Position numbers and translations under genes: made by a program. Shown one piece after another: positions 17,060-26,074 of a stretch of DNA of 64,000 nt. How positions within the stretch are numbered: the stretch's first letter is position 1; each line of letters begins with the position of its first letter. The stretch covers positions 1-64,000 of the forward strand of contig JAAWEL010000042.1 in assembly GCA_022794255.1 (NCBI GenBank). The letters run 5' to 3'. The DNA comes from Lachnospiraceae bacterium (GTDB taxonomy: Bacteria > Bacillota > Clostridia > Lachnospirales > Lachnospiraceae). A model generated the notes under the pieces. That model ran no database searches. It saw nothing but the letters and a program-made list of their open reading frames with translations, and was not told the origin of the DNA.

Positions 17060-17566
17060 ATGACAGTAGCAGTTTATCCGGGGAGCTTTGACCCGGTCAC
17101 TTTAGGACATATGGATATCATTGAGCGGACAGCCAGGATGATGGATCATGTAATTATCGGGGTTTTGAAGAATAATTCTAAAACGCCGTTGTTTTCCCTT
17201 GAGGAACGTGTTAAGATGTTAGAGGATATTGTGTCCCATCTGGACAATGTGGAGGTTCAGTCTTTTGACGGACTTTTAGTGGATTTTGTCCACCAATGTA
17301 ATGCAAATGTGGTGGTTCGGGGACTTCGTGCCATCACGGATTTTGAGTATGAGCTTCAGATGGCCCAGACCAATCGGGTTATGGCGCCAGATATTGATAC
17401 GATTTTTTTGACAACTAATTTGAGTTATTCCTATTTGAGCTCCACAACTGTGAAGGAGATTGCATTTTTTCACGGTCCGCTGGAGGCATTTCTGCATCCG
17501 TCTGTGGCGGAACAGGTGAGAACGAGAGTGGAGGAGAGGCAGGGGGAAGATACTCATCAGAAGTAA
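17060..17566 (+). CDS. coaD: Phosphopantetheine adenylyltransferase
   Basis: Transfers AMP from ATP to 4'-phosphopantetheine, the penultimate step of coenzyme A synthesis. The 168-residue protein carries the nucleotidyltransferase motif [10 protein letters not shown] (8-17), [14 protein letters not shown] in the middle and the C-terminal LSSTTVKE (ISSS-type ATP loop, around 126-133). Length is typical. GGAGG precedes the ATG. Operon with rsmD upstream and the coiled-coil protein 12 bases downstream. Confidence 0.95.
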   Translation: MTVAVYPGSFDPVTLGHMDIIERTARMMDHVIIGVLKNNSKTPLFSLEERVKMLEDIVSHLDNVEVQSFDGLLVDFVHQCNANVVVRGLRAITDFEYELQMAQTNRVMAPDIDTIFLTTNLSYSYLSSTTVKEIAFFHGPLEAFLHPSVAEQVRTRVEERQGEDTHQK

Positions 17567-17578
17567 GGAGAGGGAAGA

Positions 17579-18151
17579 ATGAGTAGAATCGAACAATTGA
17601 TCGGTGAGATTGAAGAATATATTGACAGCTGTAAGTTTTCTCCGCTGTCAAACACAAAGATACAGGTAAACAAAGAGGAGCTAGAGGAGCTTTTGGTAGA
17701 GCTGCGTCTGAGGATTCCGGATGAGATCAAAAAGTACCAGAAGATAATAAGCAATCAGGACGCGATTATTTCTGAAGCGAAAACCCAGGCAGACACGATT
17801 CTGGCTCAGGCCACGGAACAGACCAATGAGCTGGTGAATGAACATGAGATTATGCAGCAGGCATATACCAGGGCAAATGAGATCGTGGAGGAGGCCCAGG
17901 CCCAGGCCCAGGCCATCATTGACAATGCGGTGGCTGATGCCAACAGTATCCGCCAGGGATCGATCAATTATACAGATGAAATGTTAAAAAGCCTGCAGAT
18001 GATTATCAGCCATTCCATGGAAGGAGCCCAGGGACGTTTTGCAGAATACCTATCTTCTATGCAATCCACCTATGAGATAGTTACAGCCAACCGCAATGAG
18101 CTGGCGTCAGGGATCAGCTCGGAAGAAGAAATGGGAGCAGCAGCGCAATAA
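17579..18151 (+). CDS. Coiled-coil protein (DivIVA / V-ATPase subunit H-like)
   Basis: A 190-residue soluble protein dominated by a long Ala/Glu/Gln-rich helical coiled coil (about residues 55-130, including a repeated AQAQAQA stretch). Proteins of this look downstream of coaD in Clostridia are often labelled ATPase or V-type ATP synthase subunit H-like, but no such enzyme is nearby. A structural or cell-pole role is equally possible. GGAGAGGGAAG precedes the ATG. Its last 38 bases overlap the convergent YlbJ-like gene. Confidence 0.7.
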   Translation: MSRIEQLIGEIEEYIDSCKFSPLSNTKIQVNKEELEELLVELRLRIPDEIKKYQKIISNQDAIISEAKTQADTILAQATEQTNELVNEHEIMQQAYTRANEIVEEAQAQAQAIIDNAVADANSIRQGSINYTDEMLKSLQMIISHSMEGAQGRFAEYLSSMQSTYEIVTANRNELASGISSEEEMGAAAQ

Positions 18152-19115
18152 GACAGGACAGACTGGCATGAAGAAACTTCCAGCCTACATAATGGGAGAT
18201 GGAGAGCCCGGAGCCCCGGATAACGCTTCGGGTCTGAAAGATCCCGGAAAAACCTCCGAAGGCCACAGCAGACAGAACCGGCAGCAGGCTTTGAGAGTCA
18301 GGAAATGCTTTGCATAGACGGCTGACCCCGGTGGTGATTTCTGCAGCGCCGGCTAAAAGAGCGCGGAAGCTTTCAGGAAGAAAAGTAAGCCGGTCAATCC
18401 ATACAACCAGAATCGAGAACAGCATAATATAACCGCCAATGATAACCATTGTTTCGCAGGTGGAGGCAATGGTATCCTCCAGAGACGGTTTTTTTGTGAT
18501 GTCTGAAATCTGGTTTTGGCCAGGACTCTTAAGAGGAGTCTTGGAAAGAGCGGACTTGTCAGAAACATCCAAACGATAGATAAACCTGGCAAGAAAAGAC
18601 AGGGGAAGAATGGGCAGATAAAGACATGCGATCAGCCACAGAGGTGACACAAGAAGATTGAGCTGTGCCTGTACATATCCCAAAAGGAACATCGGACTGG
18701 GATGATTGCAGATGGCCAAAAGATAGGCGGATTCCTCCGGGGAGATGGATCCGCTTTTTTTAAAGTCTGCACACATTCTGGCACCCAGAGGATAGCCGCA
18801 GAGAAGGCCGCACAGCAGGATGTAGGAGCCGGGAATACTTACCTGAAACAGACCTTTTAGAAAGGGGCTGAAAGGTTTCATGAGCAGTTCCACCCCGCCC
18901 AGAGCCGTGATCATCTGCGTGCAGATGATAAAGGGGGCCAGGGTGGGGAGAACCACGTTGAACCACAGAAGAAGGCCGTTTAAGGCCCCCTGGACTGACA
19001 GGGACGGGAAGGTGAGCAGCAGCCCCAATAGCAGGATGGGAAGAATGGGCAGACTGCAAAGCATGGGGCGATGAACGGCTGAAGAAAAGGATGGATCATT
19101 TAAGGGATTGGTCAT
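18114..19115 (-). CDS. ylbJ: YlbJ-like sporulation membrane protein (nucleoside recognition domain)
   Basis: A 333-residue integral membrane protein with about eight hydrophobic segments and the Gate/nucleoside-recognition features NVVLPTLAPF, LLCGYPLGARM and CNHPSPMF. In Bacillus YlbJ is a sporulation membrane protein needed for heat-resistant spores; a role here in the same process is inferred. Its position next to coaD and the coiled-coil gene is usual in this lineage. ATG 19115 has GGAGG five bases upstream; a TTG four codons earlier is less likely. Its 3' end overlaps the convergent coiled-coil gene by 38 bases. Confidence 0.8.
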   Translation of the reverse strand: MTNPLNDPSFSSAVHRPMLCSLPILPILLLGLLLTFPSLSVQGALNGLLLWFNVVLPTLAPFIICTQMITALGGVELLMKPFSPFLKGLFQVSIPGSYILLCGLLCGYPLGARMCADFKKSGSISPEESAYLLAICNHPSPMFLLGYVQAQLNLLVSPLWLIACLYLPILPLSFLARFIYRLDVSDKSALSKTPLKSPGQNQISDITKKPSLEDTIASTCETMVIIGGYIMLFSILVVWIDRLTFLPESFRALLAGAAEITTGVSRLCKAFPDSQSLLPVLSAVAFGGFSGIFQTRSVIRGSGLSISHYVGWKFLHASLSCLIALLLPFLLPS

Positions 19116-19211
19116 GGCTGCCTCCAATGGTAGGTTGAGAGATTTCTCTGCTTTCTCTCATTCTATGAGAACCTTAGGAGAGACATTCCATTGTCCGGGT
19201 CTTAACCGGAT

Positions 19212-20282
19212 TTACTGATCAAAAAAACCGCCGCCTGTTTTTTCCAGTTTTGGTATGCCGGAAGCCTGCGGGATCATGCGCATATTGCCGCTGGTGAGAG
19301 AGACGATCCGGTCACCGGCAATGGAGGCGTGATACATGGTGAGCTGGCCTAAGGACTGAAGGCAAGTGCCATCGGTCTTTATCCGCATATAAGCAGCCTC
19401 CGTATCCCCCTGGGCTAAGGAGGAGAAATAGATCCACGATCCGTCTGCTGATACATTAAAGCTCATGGCAGCCGGGCGGCTGTGGATTGTCTGAAGCCCG
19501 GAGCCGTCCGGACGGATCTTTTTGATAGCATCATCGGTGGAATCCCTGAAGTAAAGCCATCCGTCCACAGCCTGAAGGATGGGCGTGTAGGGGATAAAGT
19601 CTATCCGCCTGGAATTTTGTCCGTCCAGGCTCATCTGATAATTATAAAACACATTTTCTTCATGGCAGATTCCCGTATAATAGATGGTATCTTCTGTCAC
19701 ATCCAAAAGCCAATACATCTCTTTTCCAGTTCCGTCTTTTAATACCTCCCCGCCAGTTCCATCCGGATGGATCCGGCAGATCATGCTGGTGCGCTCCATG
19801 CCTGTAGTAGTCTCGTAATTAAAATACAGCCAATCCCCGGAGAGAAAAATTTCACAGGTTCCAGTGCCAAAAGGAGTTTTTGCCGGAAAGAATATTTCCG
19901 GTGTTCCTCCGTTTTGGGAGACCTTGTAGACAGCTCCGTGAAGCGTCCGGAAGAAAATCTGTCCATCAGCCAAGTTTAAATTTCCCCAGAATGGGTCAGG
20001 AAGCTGTGAATTTATATCATTTACAAGAACTGTTCCATCCTCCCCGGGACGGGCTTTTAACAGGTCTCCGTTTTCGTAATAGTAAAGCCATCCGTCTGCC
20101 TCAGCGGCAGCGCCGCCATTTTGAAAATTTCCCGAGGTGTTGCCCTTGGCAGATGGAGAGGCCCAGGCCACGGATGCTGTGCAGGCCGGCAAAAGAGGCC
20201 CATCTATAACAGGGGCGGCAGACAGGGAAAGGGCAAGGGAAAGAGAGAGAAGGATCGGGGGTTTTTTTGTTAAACGGGTCAT
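19212..20282 (-). CDS. Exported DUF5050-type beta-propeller protein
   Basis: A 356-residue protein with an N-terminal signal peptide (basic MTRLTKK, then a hydrophobic core ending near ACTASVAWA). The mature part is built of repeats of the type DGWLYYY/GDWLYFNY/DGWLYFRD followed by IRPDGSG or IKTDGT, as in DUF5050 extracellular proteins that fold as incomplete propellers. No catalytic motif is seen; binding or envelope roles are guesses. GGAGAA lies upstream of the ATG. It stands alone, next to the palindromic element. Confidence 0.7.
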   Translation of the reverse strand: MTRLTKKPPILLSLSLALSLSAAPVIDGPLLPACTASVAWASPSAKGNTSGNFQNGGAAAEADGWLYYYENGDLLKARPGEDGTVLVNDINSQLPDPFWGNLNLADGQIFFRTLHGAVYKVSQNGGTPEIFFPAKTPFGTGTCEIFLSGDWLYFNYETTTGMERTSMICRIHPDGTGGEVLKDGTGKEMYWLLDVTEDTIYYTGICHEENVFYNYQMSLDGQNSRRIDFIPYTPILQAVDGWLYFRDSTDDAIKKIRPDGSGLQTIHSRPAAMSFNVSADGSWIYFSSLAQGDTEAAYMRIKTDGTCLQSLGQLTMYHASIAGDRIVSLTSGNMRMIPQASGIPKLEKTGGGFFDQ

Positions 20283-20411
20283 AGAATGGTTCTCCTTTTT
20301 GGGTATAATGATTCTGCCTGATTTGGGACAGGTAAAGTTTTTGTTTCTATCATGGTAAGTATATCATAGATTTTCAAAATTTTCCTCTGTTTTTGTGTGA
20401 TAGGGTGGTCC

Positions 20412-20653
20412 GCCTTGAAGGAAGAAGCGATATGGCAGGCTGTCAGTGGGGATTTTTTCCGGTTTCGGGATTAAGAACCTCTAAAATTTCTGATTTTTGC
20501 TAATAGCGAAACGAAAATACCCAAACTCGCTGCGCTCAGACAGTGTGTATTTTCGTTTCAACGCAAAACTCATAAATTTAAGAGGTTCTAAATCCCTGCA
20601 AATGTCAAAAGTTCCCCACTGACAGCCTGCCATATCGCTTCTTCCTTCAAGGC
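20412..20653. repeat. 242-bp near-perfect palindromic element
   Basis: The outer arms, 20412-20452 and 20613-20653, are perfect 41-bp inverted copies. Inside, 20467-20489 pairs with 20574-20596 (two mismatches in 23) and 20508-20520 pairs with 20547-20559 perfectly, leaving a 26-base central loop. There is no ORF. This is the structure of a non-autonomous mobile or REP/MITE-like element, or a large structured RNA. The outer arms are too perfect for an old degenerate element. Confidence 0.8.
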
Positions 20654-21006
20654 TACGTTATCATCAGCTTCAGGGAAGCAACCCCTTCTTCCAAGGCGTA
20701 CCTGCTAAAGCACCTTTATCCAAAGGAATTTAACTCAAATAGGGGAAATACCAAAAAAACCATTTATGGAATAATATTTCAATTTATAAACAATATAAGT
20801 TACATTATAATTATATGTTAGTAAAATTATATAAAAAAATAATTAAAAAGCATTAAATAGAAATAATATATTTACAAACAAAATAAATTGTGATATTATC
20901 TATATAAATAAAATTTAATTCCGAAAATAATAATATAATTTCATTTTTGTGAGCAAGAAGCAATATGAATGATTTATAAAAATTTCAGGAAAGGCGGAGG
21001 TGTTTT
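20654..21006 (+). other. A+T-rich control region of the glycyl radical enzyme cluster
   Basis: About 350 bases with no gene. A promoter TTTACA (20871-20876), 17 bases, TATTAT (20894-20899) would start transcription near 20906, giving a leader of about 100 bases. The leader contains an A+T-rich 18-mer (20910-20927) shared with the IclR/mmsA control region. An imperfect dyad TGGAATAATATTTCA lies at about 20767-20781. Confidence 0.5.
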
Positions 21007-21948
21007 ATGAGATGCATTGGGGTGGTTGGAGTTGGAAACATGGGGGCAGGGATAGCTCACAATCTGGCAAAAGGGGATTTTCAGGTAATGATTTATTCCA
21101 GACGGTGCCAGGATCCTTGTTTTAGGCCGGAGGAGGACGAAGTTTTTGGCCGGTTGATTCAGGAAGGGTGTGTGGTTGCCAGAACTTTGAAGGAGGTGGG
21201 AGGATTTTCTGAGGCTGTGATTACCAGTGTGCCGCTGCCGGAGGATTTTTTGAATGTGTGTGCAGGAGAGGAAGGGCTGCTTGCCAGTATGAGAAAGGGG
21301 ACTTACATCATTGACACCAGCACGATTGATGTGGAGACTACCCGGAGAGTACATACCTTGGGAAAGGACAGAGGGGTGAGGACATTGGATGCTCCTGTCA
21401 GCGGGGGACCGGCTGGGGCCAAAAGTGGCACAATGACAATTATGGTTGGTGGAAATGAGGAGGATTTTCAGGCTTGCAAGGAGATTTTTGCGTGTATCGG
21501 CGGCAATATCAACTATATGGGACAGATTGGAACCGGTCAGATGGTGAAGCTTTGCAATCAGGCTATTTCTGCTTCTCAGAGTGCGGTGATGGGGGAGGTG
21601 TTTGTGACTGGTATTAAGGCCGGGCTTAACCTTGCAGATATGGCCCGGGTGATTCGCACCAGCTCGGGGAATTGCTGGATGTTAGAGAATTTTTTCCCGG
21701 AAACAGTTTTTAAAAATCAGTTTGACCCGCCACGGTTTGCTTTGCGGATGATGTTAAAGGATATTGATTTGTATATGCGGACAGCCAAGGCATTGGGGGT
21801 TCCCAGTCTTGTCTCCGGAACGGTGATGCAGATGTTTACGGCAGCAGTGGCTATGGGGAAGGGAGAGCTGGATGTGACATCGGTGGTTCAGGTGGCGGAG
21901 GAGCTGGGAAAGCAGCGGATTGTTACCGGTGATGAGAGCAAGGACTGA
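21007..21948 (+). CDS. Beta-hydroxyacid dehydrogenase (3-hydroxyisobutyrate dehydrogenase family)
   Basis: NAD(P)-dependent oxidoreductase of 313 residues that oxidises a 3-hydroxyacid to a semialdehyde or performs the reverse reduction. The Rossmann motif GVGNMG is at the N-terminus, the substrate loop DAPVSGGPAGAKSG in the middle, and catalytic Lys181 in GQMVKLCNQ. Relatives act on 3-hydroxyisobutyrate, tartronate semialdehyde, 3-hydroxypropionate or sulfolactaldehyde; the sequence alone does not choose. It is the first gene of the catabolic operon, before the glycyl radical enzyme. A second family member lies at 29735. Confidence 0.85.
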   Translation: MRCIGVVGVGNMGAGIAHNLAKGDFQVMIYSRRCQDPCFRPEEDEVFGRLIQEGCVVARTLKEVGGFSEAVITSVPLPEDFLNVCAGEEGLLASMRKGTYIIDTSTIDVETTRRVHTLGKDRGVRTLDAPVSGGPAGAKSGTMTIMVGGNEEDFQACKEIFACIGGNINYMGQIGTGQMVKLCNQAISASQSAVMGEVFVTGIKAGLNLADMARVIRTSSGNCWMLENFFPETVFKNQFDPPRFALRMMLKDIDLYMRTAKALGVPSLVSGTVMQMFTAAVAMGKGELDVTSVVQVAEELGKQRIVTGDESKD

Positions 21949-21989
21949 TCCTGGACAAAGGAGATGGATGACAGGAAGGAGAGATGGGT

Positions 21990-24353
21990 ATGACCGAGCG
22001 GATCAGGCGTTTAAAGGAGCTTTTTCTGACTACAAAGAAAAGTATCTGTATTGAGCGTGCCAGGATTGTGACAAAGGCCTATCAGGAGATGGAAGAGGAG
22101 CCAGTTATTTTAAAGCGGGCAAAGGTGTTGGACCGAATCTTGTCAGAGATGACCATCTATGTGAAGGAAGACGAACTGATTGCAGGGCACAATGCGAGCC
22201 GGGTGGGAGGGCTTTCGGTAGTTCCAGAGGTCCAGGCAAACTGGATTTTGAAACAGCTGGATGATTTTTCTGTCAGGAAGATTTTTCCGGCGGCAATATC
22301 AGATGAGGACAAGGAGGAGCTAAGAGAAATTCTTCCCTATTGGAGAGGAAGAACCGTGGAGGACCGGGGGATGGTCAACATACCGGAGGAGACCCGAAAG
22401 GTGTTTGGAATGTCCCCGGCAGTTATCACTTTAGGCTCCCATCTGCGGGGAACATCCGGACATATCACCGTGGATTACGGAAAGGTTCTTCAAAAAGGCT
22501 TTTGTGGTATCTTAAAGGAAGCGCAAAAGAAGAAAGAAAGTCTGAACTTGACCGATCCGTTTGTGAAGGAAAAGCTGGATTTTTATGAGGCGGTGGAGAT
22601 CGTATGCCGGGCTGCGGTGAAATTTGCCGGGCGTTACAGTGAGCTGTTAGCCAGGATGGCAGAAGAATGCGGGGATGGGAGGCGTAAAAGAGAGCTTGAG
22701 ATCATGTCTCGGATTTGCAGGAAGGTGCCTGCCAATCCGGCCACTTCCTTTTACGAGGCCGTGCAGTCCTTTTGGCTTACTCACGTGATCATTATGATTG
22801 AGACCGAGGGGCCATCCACTTCCCCGGGGCGGATGGATCAGTATCTGTATCCTTATTGCCAGATGGACCAGGATGCAGGGGTCTGGGATGAGGCTTTTGC
22901 CCAGGAGCTGCTTGATAATCTGTTTATTCGTTTCAATGAGGTGGACCGGGTGCCGAATGTTCCGGTAAATGCCTCCACCTATGTCAATGCCAATTCCATG
23001 TCTGAGATGGTGATTGTGGGCGGGCAGGACAAACAGGGAAATGATGCCACAAATCTTCTCACCTACATGTTTTTTACTGCTCAGAGACATACAGGCTTTC
23101 CCATGCCCGCATTTGGGGTACGCCTTCACAGCAAAACGCCCAGAAAGCTTCTTTTTAAGATTGTTCATCTTGCAAAAACCAGCTGCGGAAAGCCTTCTAT
23201 GTTTAATGACGAGGTGATCATTGAAAGTCTGTTAAAGGATGGCGTCACTTTGGAAGATGCCCGGGATTACGGGGTGATCGGATGTGTGGAGCCAGCCCCT
23301 TCCGGCAACAGCTTTACCTGGTGCAATGCTGCCATGATGAATCTGGCCAAATGTTTGGAGCTGGCACTTTTTAACGGGACAGATCCTGTAAGCGGAAAAA
23401 AGGTTAATGGTATTACCTGTATCGGGGAGGACAGCTCTTTTGAGGAGATTGTGGCTGCCTATGAAAAACAGGTGGAATACTATGCGCTTCATATGGTGGT
23501 GATGTTAAACAATCTGGATAAGATTCAGGCAGAGAATATGCCCATTCCCTATGTTTCCAGCATGATGGACGGCTGTCTGGAAAAGGGGATGGATATCACT
23601 TTGGGAGGGGCTAAATACAATTATGTAGGGCCTCAGGGGATCGGGCTTGCAGATGTGACGGACTCTCTTTTGGCAATCCGTCAGGCTGTTTTTAAGGAAC
23701 AAAAATATACCCTTGAGGAGATAAAAAAAGCCATGGCAGATAATCACAGGGATGAAAGGATGCATCAGTATCTACTAAATATGTGTGAGAAATTCGGCAA
23801 TGATGACCCTGAGGTAGACGCCTTTGCCCAGAGAATCGGCAGCCATTACTGTTCGCTGTTTAAGCATGTGAAAAACCGCAGAGGCGGGGGCTACCGTCCG
23901 GGATTGTACTCAGTTGCCGGCCATGTGGCTTTGGGAAATGCGGCCGGGGCTCTCCCTGACGGAAAGAAACGCAACCAGAGTCTTGCGCATGGAGTATCTC
24001 CTGTATATGGTTCGGCCAAAAAAGGGCTGACCGCTATTTTTCACTCTGTGGGCAGGCTGGATCTTACCATGTCTCCCAACGGGACAAGCCTAAATCCCAA
24101 TATTCATCCCACTTTGCTGAGAACGAGAGAGGATGAAGAGAAGATGGTGGATGTGCTGCGAAAATTTGTAGATGAGAAGATTATGCACCTTTGCTTTAAT
24201 GTAGTTACAGAGGAAACTCTGCGGGATGCGCAGGCACATCCGGAAAAATACCGAAGTCTTGTGGTACGCATTTCCGGGTACTGTGCTTTTTTCACAGAGC
24301 TTAGCTATGATATTCAGATGGATGTGATCCGCCGCTGCGGAGTGTATGAATAA
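21990..24353 (+). CDS. Glycyl radical enzyme, dehydratase/lyase type
   Basis: A 787-residue anaerobic radical enzyme. The thiyl-radical cysteine is Cys432 and the general base Glu434 in GCVEP; the glycyl radical site is Gly763 in RISGY near the C-terminus. This is the layout of B12-independent glycerol dehydratase-type enzymes. The substrate-side segments (GPSTSPGRMDQYLYP and APSGNSFTWCNAA) differ from the forms I associate with glycerol, choline or propanediol enzymes, so the substrate is open: a hydroxylated or sulfonated small molecule is likely. Pyruvate formate-lyase is excluded by the lack of a CC pair. ATG 21990 is preferred (AAGGAG eight bases upstream) over ATG 21984. The activase gene lies downstream at 27673. 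Confidence 0.88.
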   Translation: MTERIRRLKELFLTTKKSICIERARIVTKAYQEMEEEPVILKRAKVLDRILSEMTIYVKEDELIAGHNASRVGGLSVVPEVQANWILKQLDDFSVRKIFPAAISDEDKEELREILPYWRGRTVEDRGMVNIPEETRKVFGMSPAVITLGSHLRGTSGHITVDYGKVLQKGFCGILKEAQKKKESLNLTDPFVKEKLDFYEAVEIVCRAAVKFAGRYSELLARMAEECGDGRRKRELEIMSRICRKVPANPATSFYEAVQSFWLTHVIIMIETEGPSTSPGRMDQYLYPYCQMDQDAGVWDEAFAQELLDNLFIRFNEVDRVPNVPVNASTYVNANSMSEMVIVGGQDKQGNDATNLLTYMFFTAQRHTGFPMPAFGVRLHSKTPRKLLFKIVHLAKTSCGKPSMFNDEVIIESLLKDGVTLEDARDYGVIGCVEPAPSGNSFTWCNAAMMNLAKCLELALFNGTDPVSGKKVNGITCIGEDSSFEEIVAAYEKQVEYYALHMVVMLNNLDKIQAENMPIPYVSSMMDGCLEKGMDITLGGAKYNYVGPQGIGLADVTDSLLAIRQAVFKEQKYTLEEIKKAMADNHRDERMHQYLLNMCEKFGNDDPEVDAFAQRIGSHYCSLFKHVKNRRGGGYRPGLYSVAGHVALGNAAGALPDGKKRNQSLAHGVSPVYGSAKKGLTAIFHSVGRLDLTMSPNGTSLNPNIHPTLLRTREDEEKMVDVLRKFVDEKIMHLCFNVVTEETLRDAQAHPEKYRSLVVRISGYCAFFTELSYDIQMDVIRRCGVYE

Positions 24354-24371
24354 AAATCGGGAGGTAAAGAA

Positions 24372-25478
24372 ATGAGAAGAAATTACAGGATTATGGCAGG
24401 GATACTTGGGGGGATCCTGGCGGCAGGAATCCTTGCAGGCTGTGGGGAAAACAGCAGCGGGGCAGGAAGTCAACCCACTTCCTTTGAGGAGACAAAGGCG
24501 GCATCCACCGAGGCAGCAGCGAAAGAGGAGATAAAAAAGGAAGAGGCGTCCGGTGAGCCTGAGAGTGGGAAAGAGGTTTCCCAGGCAGAGCGCTGGAAGC
24601 CAACCGGCCCGATCACTTTGATTGTACATAATGCGGCTGGCAGCGGAACGGATACCATTTTCCGTGCATGGGCGGCAGCAGCAGAGAAAAGGCTGGGAGT
24701 GTCCATTGTGATTGAAAATATCGGCGGCGGCGCCTTTATTCCCGCCATGTCTGCCATTGCCGATGCCAAGCCGGACGGATACACGATCGGAGGAATCACA
24801 GAGTCCCCCTACTATGCAGCAGGCTATATGGGAGACTACAGTGTGGATTTGTTCGGTCAGCTGGATGTGCTTTTGCAGGGGGTGGAGAACTTTAATCTTC
24901 TGGCAGTGGGGGCAGATGCACCTTATGATACCTTAGAGGAATTTATCCAATATGCGAAGGATCATCCCAAGGAAAATATTACTCTGGGAAATTCTGGTGT
25001 GGGAGGGATTCATGATATCACCATCAAAGGCCTTGCAAAGGAGGCCGGGCTGTCCAATGTCTCCTCCATTGCCTACGGAGGCGCCAGCGATTCGGCGGCA
25101 GCTGTGGCCGGAGGCCATATTGTAGGACATGTGGCTGGTTTTTCCCCCAACCGTTCTCTGATTGAGTCTGGCCATATTAAGCTGATCGGCACCTTTAAGG
25201 AGGGAGCAGACCGGGATGAACGGTTTGCAGAGCTTGCGTCTGCCAATGAGTTAGGATATGAGGTGACAGGGCTTCAAAAGTGGGGAATCTGTGTGCCGGC
25301 AGGGACAGAGGAGAATGTAAGGCAGACCTTATGTGATGCATTTCAAGCTTCTCTAGAGGACTCGGATTTTATGGAAAGCGTGGAAGTTCAGGGAATGTTG
25401 ATCCACTATATTGACGGGGAAGCCCTGACTTTTATCTATCAGGAGATTTATGACAGTGCGGCGGAATTTGCAGAATAA
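24372..25478 (+). CDS. Tripartite tricarboxylate transporter substrate-binding lipoprotein (TctC family)
   Basis: A 368-residue extracytoplasmic binding protein. The N-terminus is a lipoprotein signal with lipobox LAGC (Cys24), followed by a Glu/Ala-rich linker and the Bug/TctC fold (GPITLIVHNAAGSGTDTIFR, then VIENIGGGAFIPA and DGYTIGG). It captures the substrate and delivers it to TctA/TctB. Members bind carboxylates and, in some bacteria, sulfolactate, which fits catabolism by the surrounding enzymes. GGGAGG precedes the ATG. It begins 18 bases after the glycyl radical enzyme. Confidence 0.9.
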   Translation: MRRNYRIMAGILGGILAAGILAGCGENSSGAGSQPTSFEETKAASTEAAAKEEIKKEEASGEPESGKEVSQAERWKPTGPITLIVHNAAGSGTDTIFRAWAAAAEKRLGVSIVIENIGGGAFIPAMSAIADAKPDGYTIGGITESPYYAAGYMGDYSVDLFGQLDVLLQGVENFNLLAVGADAPYDTLEEFIQYAKDHPKENITLGNSGVGGIHDITIKGLAKEAGLSNVSSIAYGGASDSAAAVAGGHIVGHVAGFSPNRSLIESGHIKLIGTFKEGADRDERFAELASANELGYEVTGLQKWGICVPAGTEENVRQTLCDAFQASLEDSDFMESVEVQGMLIHYIDGEALTFIYQEIYDSAAEFAE

Positions 25479-25535
25479 ATGTCTCACCGGAGGGCTGTGG
25501 CCTCCGGGATTGTATGCAACAGGGGGTGTAGGAAT

Positions 25536-26060
25536 ATGAAGTCTGAATATAATAAGGAATTGTCATCAGGAGCGGAGAGGATTCTGGCAGGTATTGTCTT
25601 TCTGATGATCTCAGCGGTTATCGGCTTTTACATGATACCAAAAACGATCAAAGGATCGGCCGGCACAGGCATTGCAAACAATCCCAGAATATTTCCGGCA
25701 ATCTATACCATCTGTCTGGCAGGGGCATCTCTTCTCCTCTTTTTTATGGGACTAAAGGAATGCTTAAAGCACAAGGAGAGGCTCCGAAGTGAACCTATAA
25801 AAAGGGAATTGGTGCGGCTTTTCCTTCTGGATTCTTTGTCCCTGATTATTTTTGCCGGCTTAAGTGTGATCTTTTGTGTTCTGGCTCCCCTGCTGGGCTT
25901 CTTTTTCAGCGGCTTTCTGGTTATGGCGGCAGCAGCCTTTTATCTGGGCAACCGGGGAATCCGGTGGGTGATTTTGTTTCCGGCGGTCTTTATGGTCCTG
26001 CTCTGGCTTGTATTTGTGGTGCTGCTGTCTGTGCGATTTCCTGCGGGAATCCTGATGTAG
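25536..26060 (+). CDS. Tripartite tricarboxylate transporter small membrane subunit (TctB family)
   Basis: A 174-residue membrane protein with four hydrophobic segments (about residues 15-35, 55-75, 100-130 and 140-170), the usual TctB size. It pairs with the large TctA permease in sodium- or proton-driven uptake. The reading frame opens earlier at 25479, but the ATG at 25536 fits a normal TctB N-terminus and has a G-rich ribosome site nine bases upstream. Located between tctC and tctA. Confidence 0.82.
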   Translation: MKSEYNKELSSGAERILAGIVFLMISAVIGFYMIPKTIKGSAGTGIANNPRIFPAIYTICLAGASLLLFFMGLKECLKHKERLRSEPIKRELVRLFLLDSLSLIIFAGLSVIFCVLAPLLGFFFSGFLVMAAAAFYLGNRGIRWVILFPAVFMVLLWLVFVVLLSVRFPAGILM

Positions 26061-26074
26061 GAAGGAGGGACAAA

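Noticed and set aside
20412-20653. Simple transcription terminator
   Set aside because: The structure is far too long (242 bp, three nested stems) and the outer arms have no T run.
21990-24353. Assignment as trans-4-hydroxyproline dehydratase or pyruvate formate-lyase
   Set aside because: No proline-pathway gene (proC) is adjacent, the active-site segments look different, and the adjacent-cysteine pair of PFL is missing.
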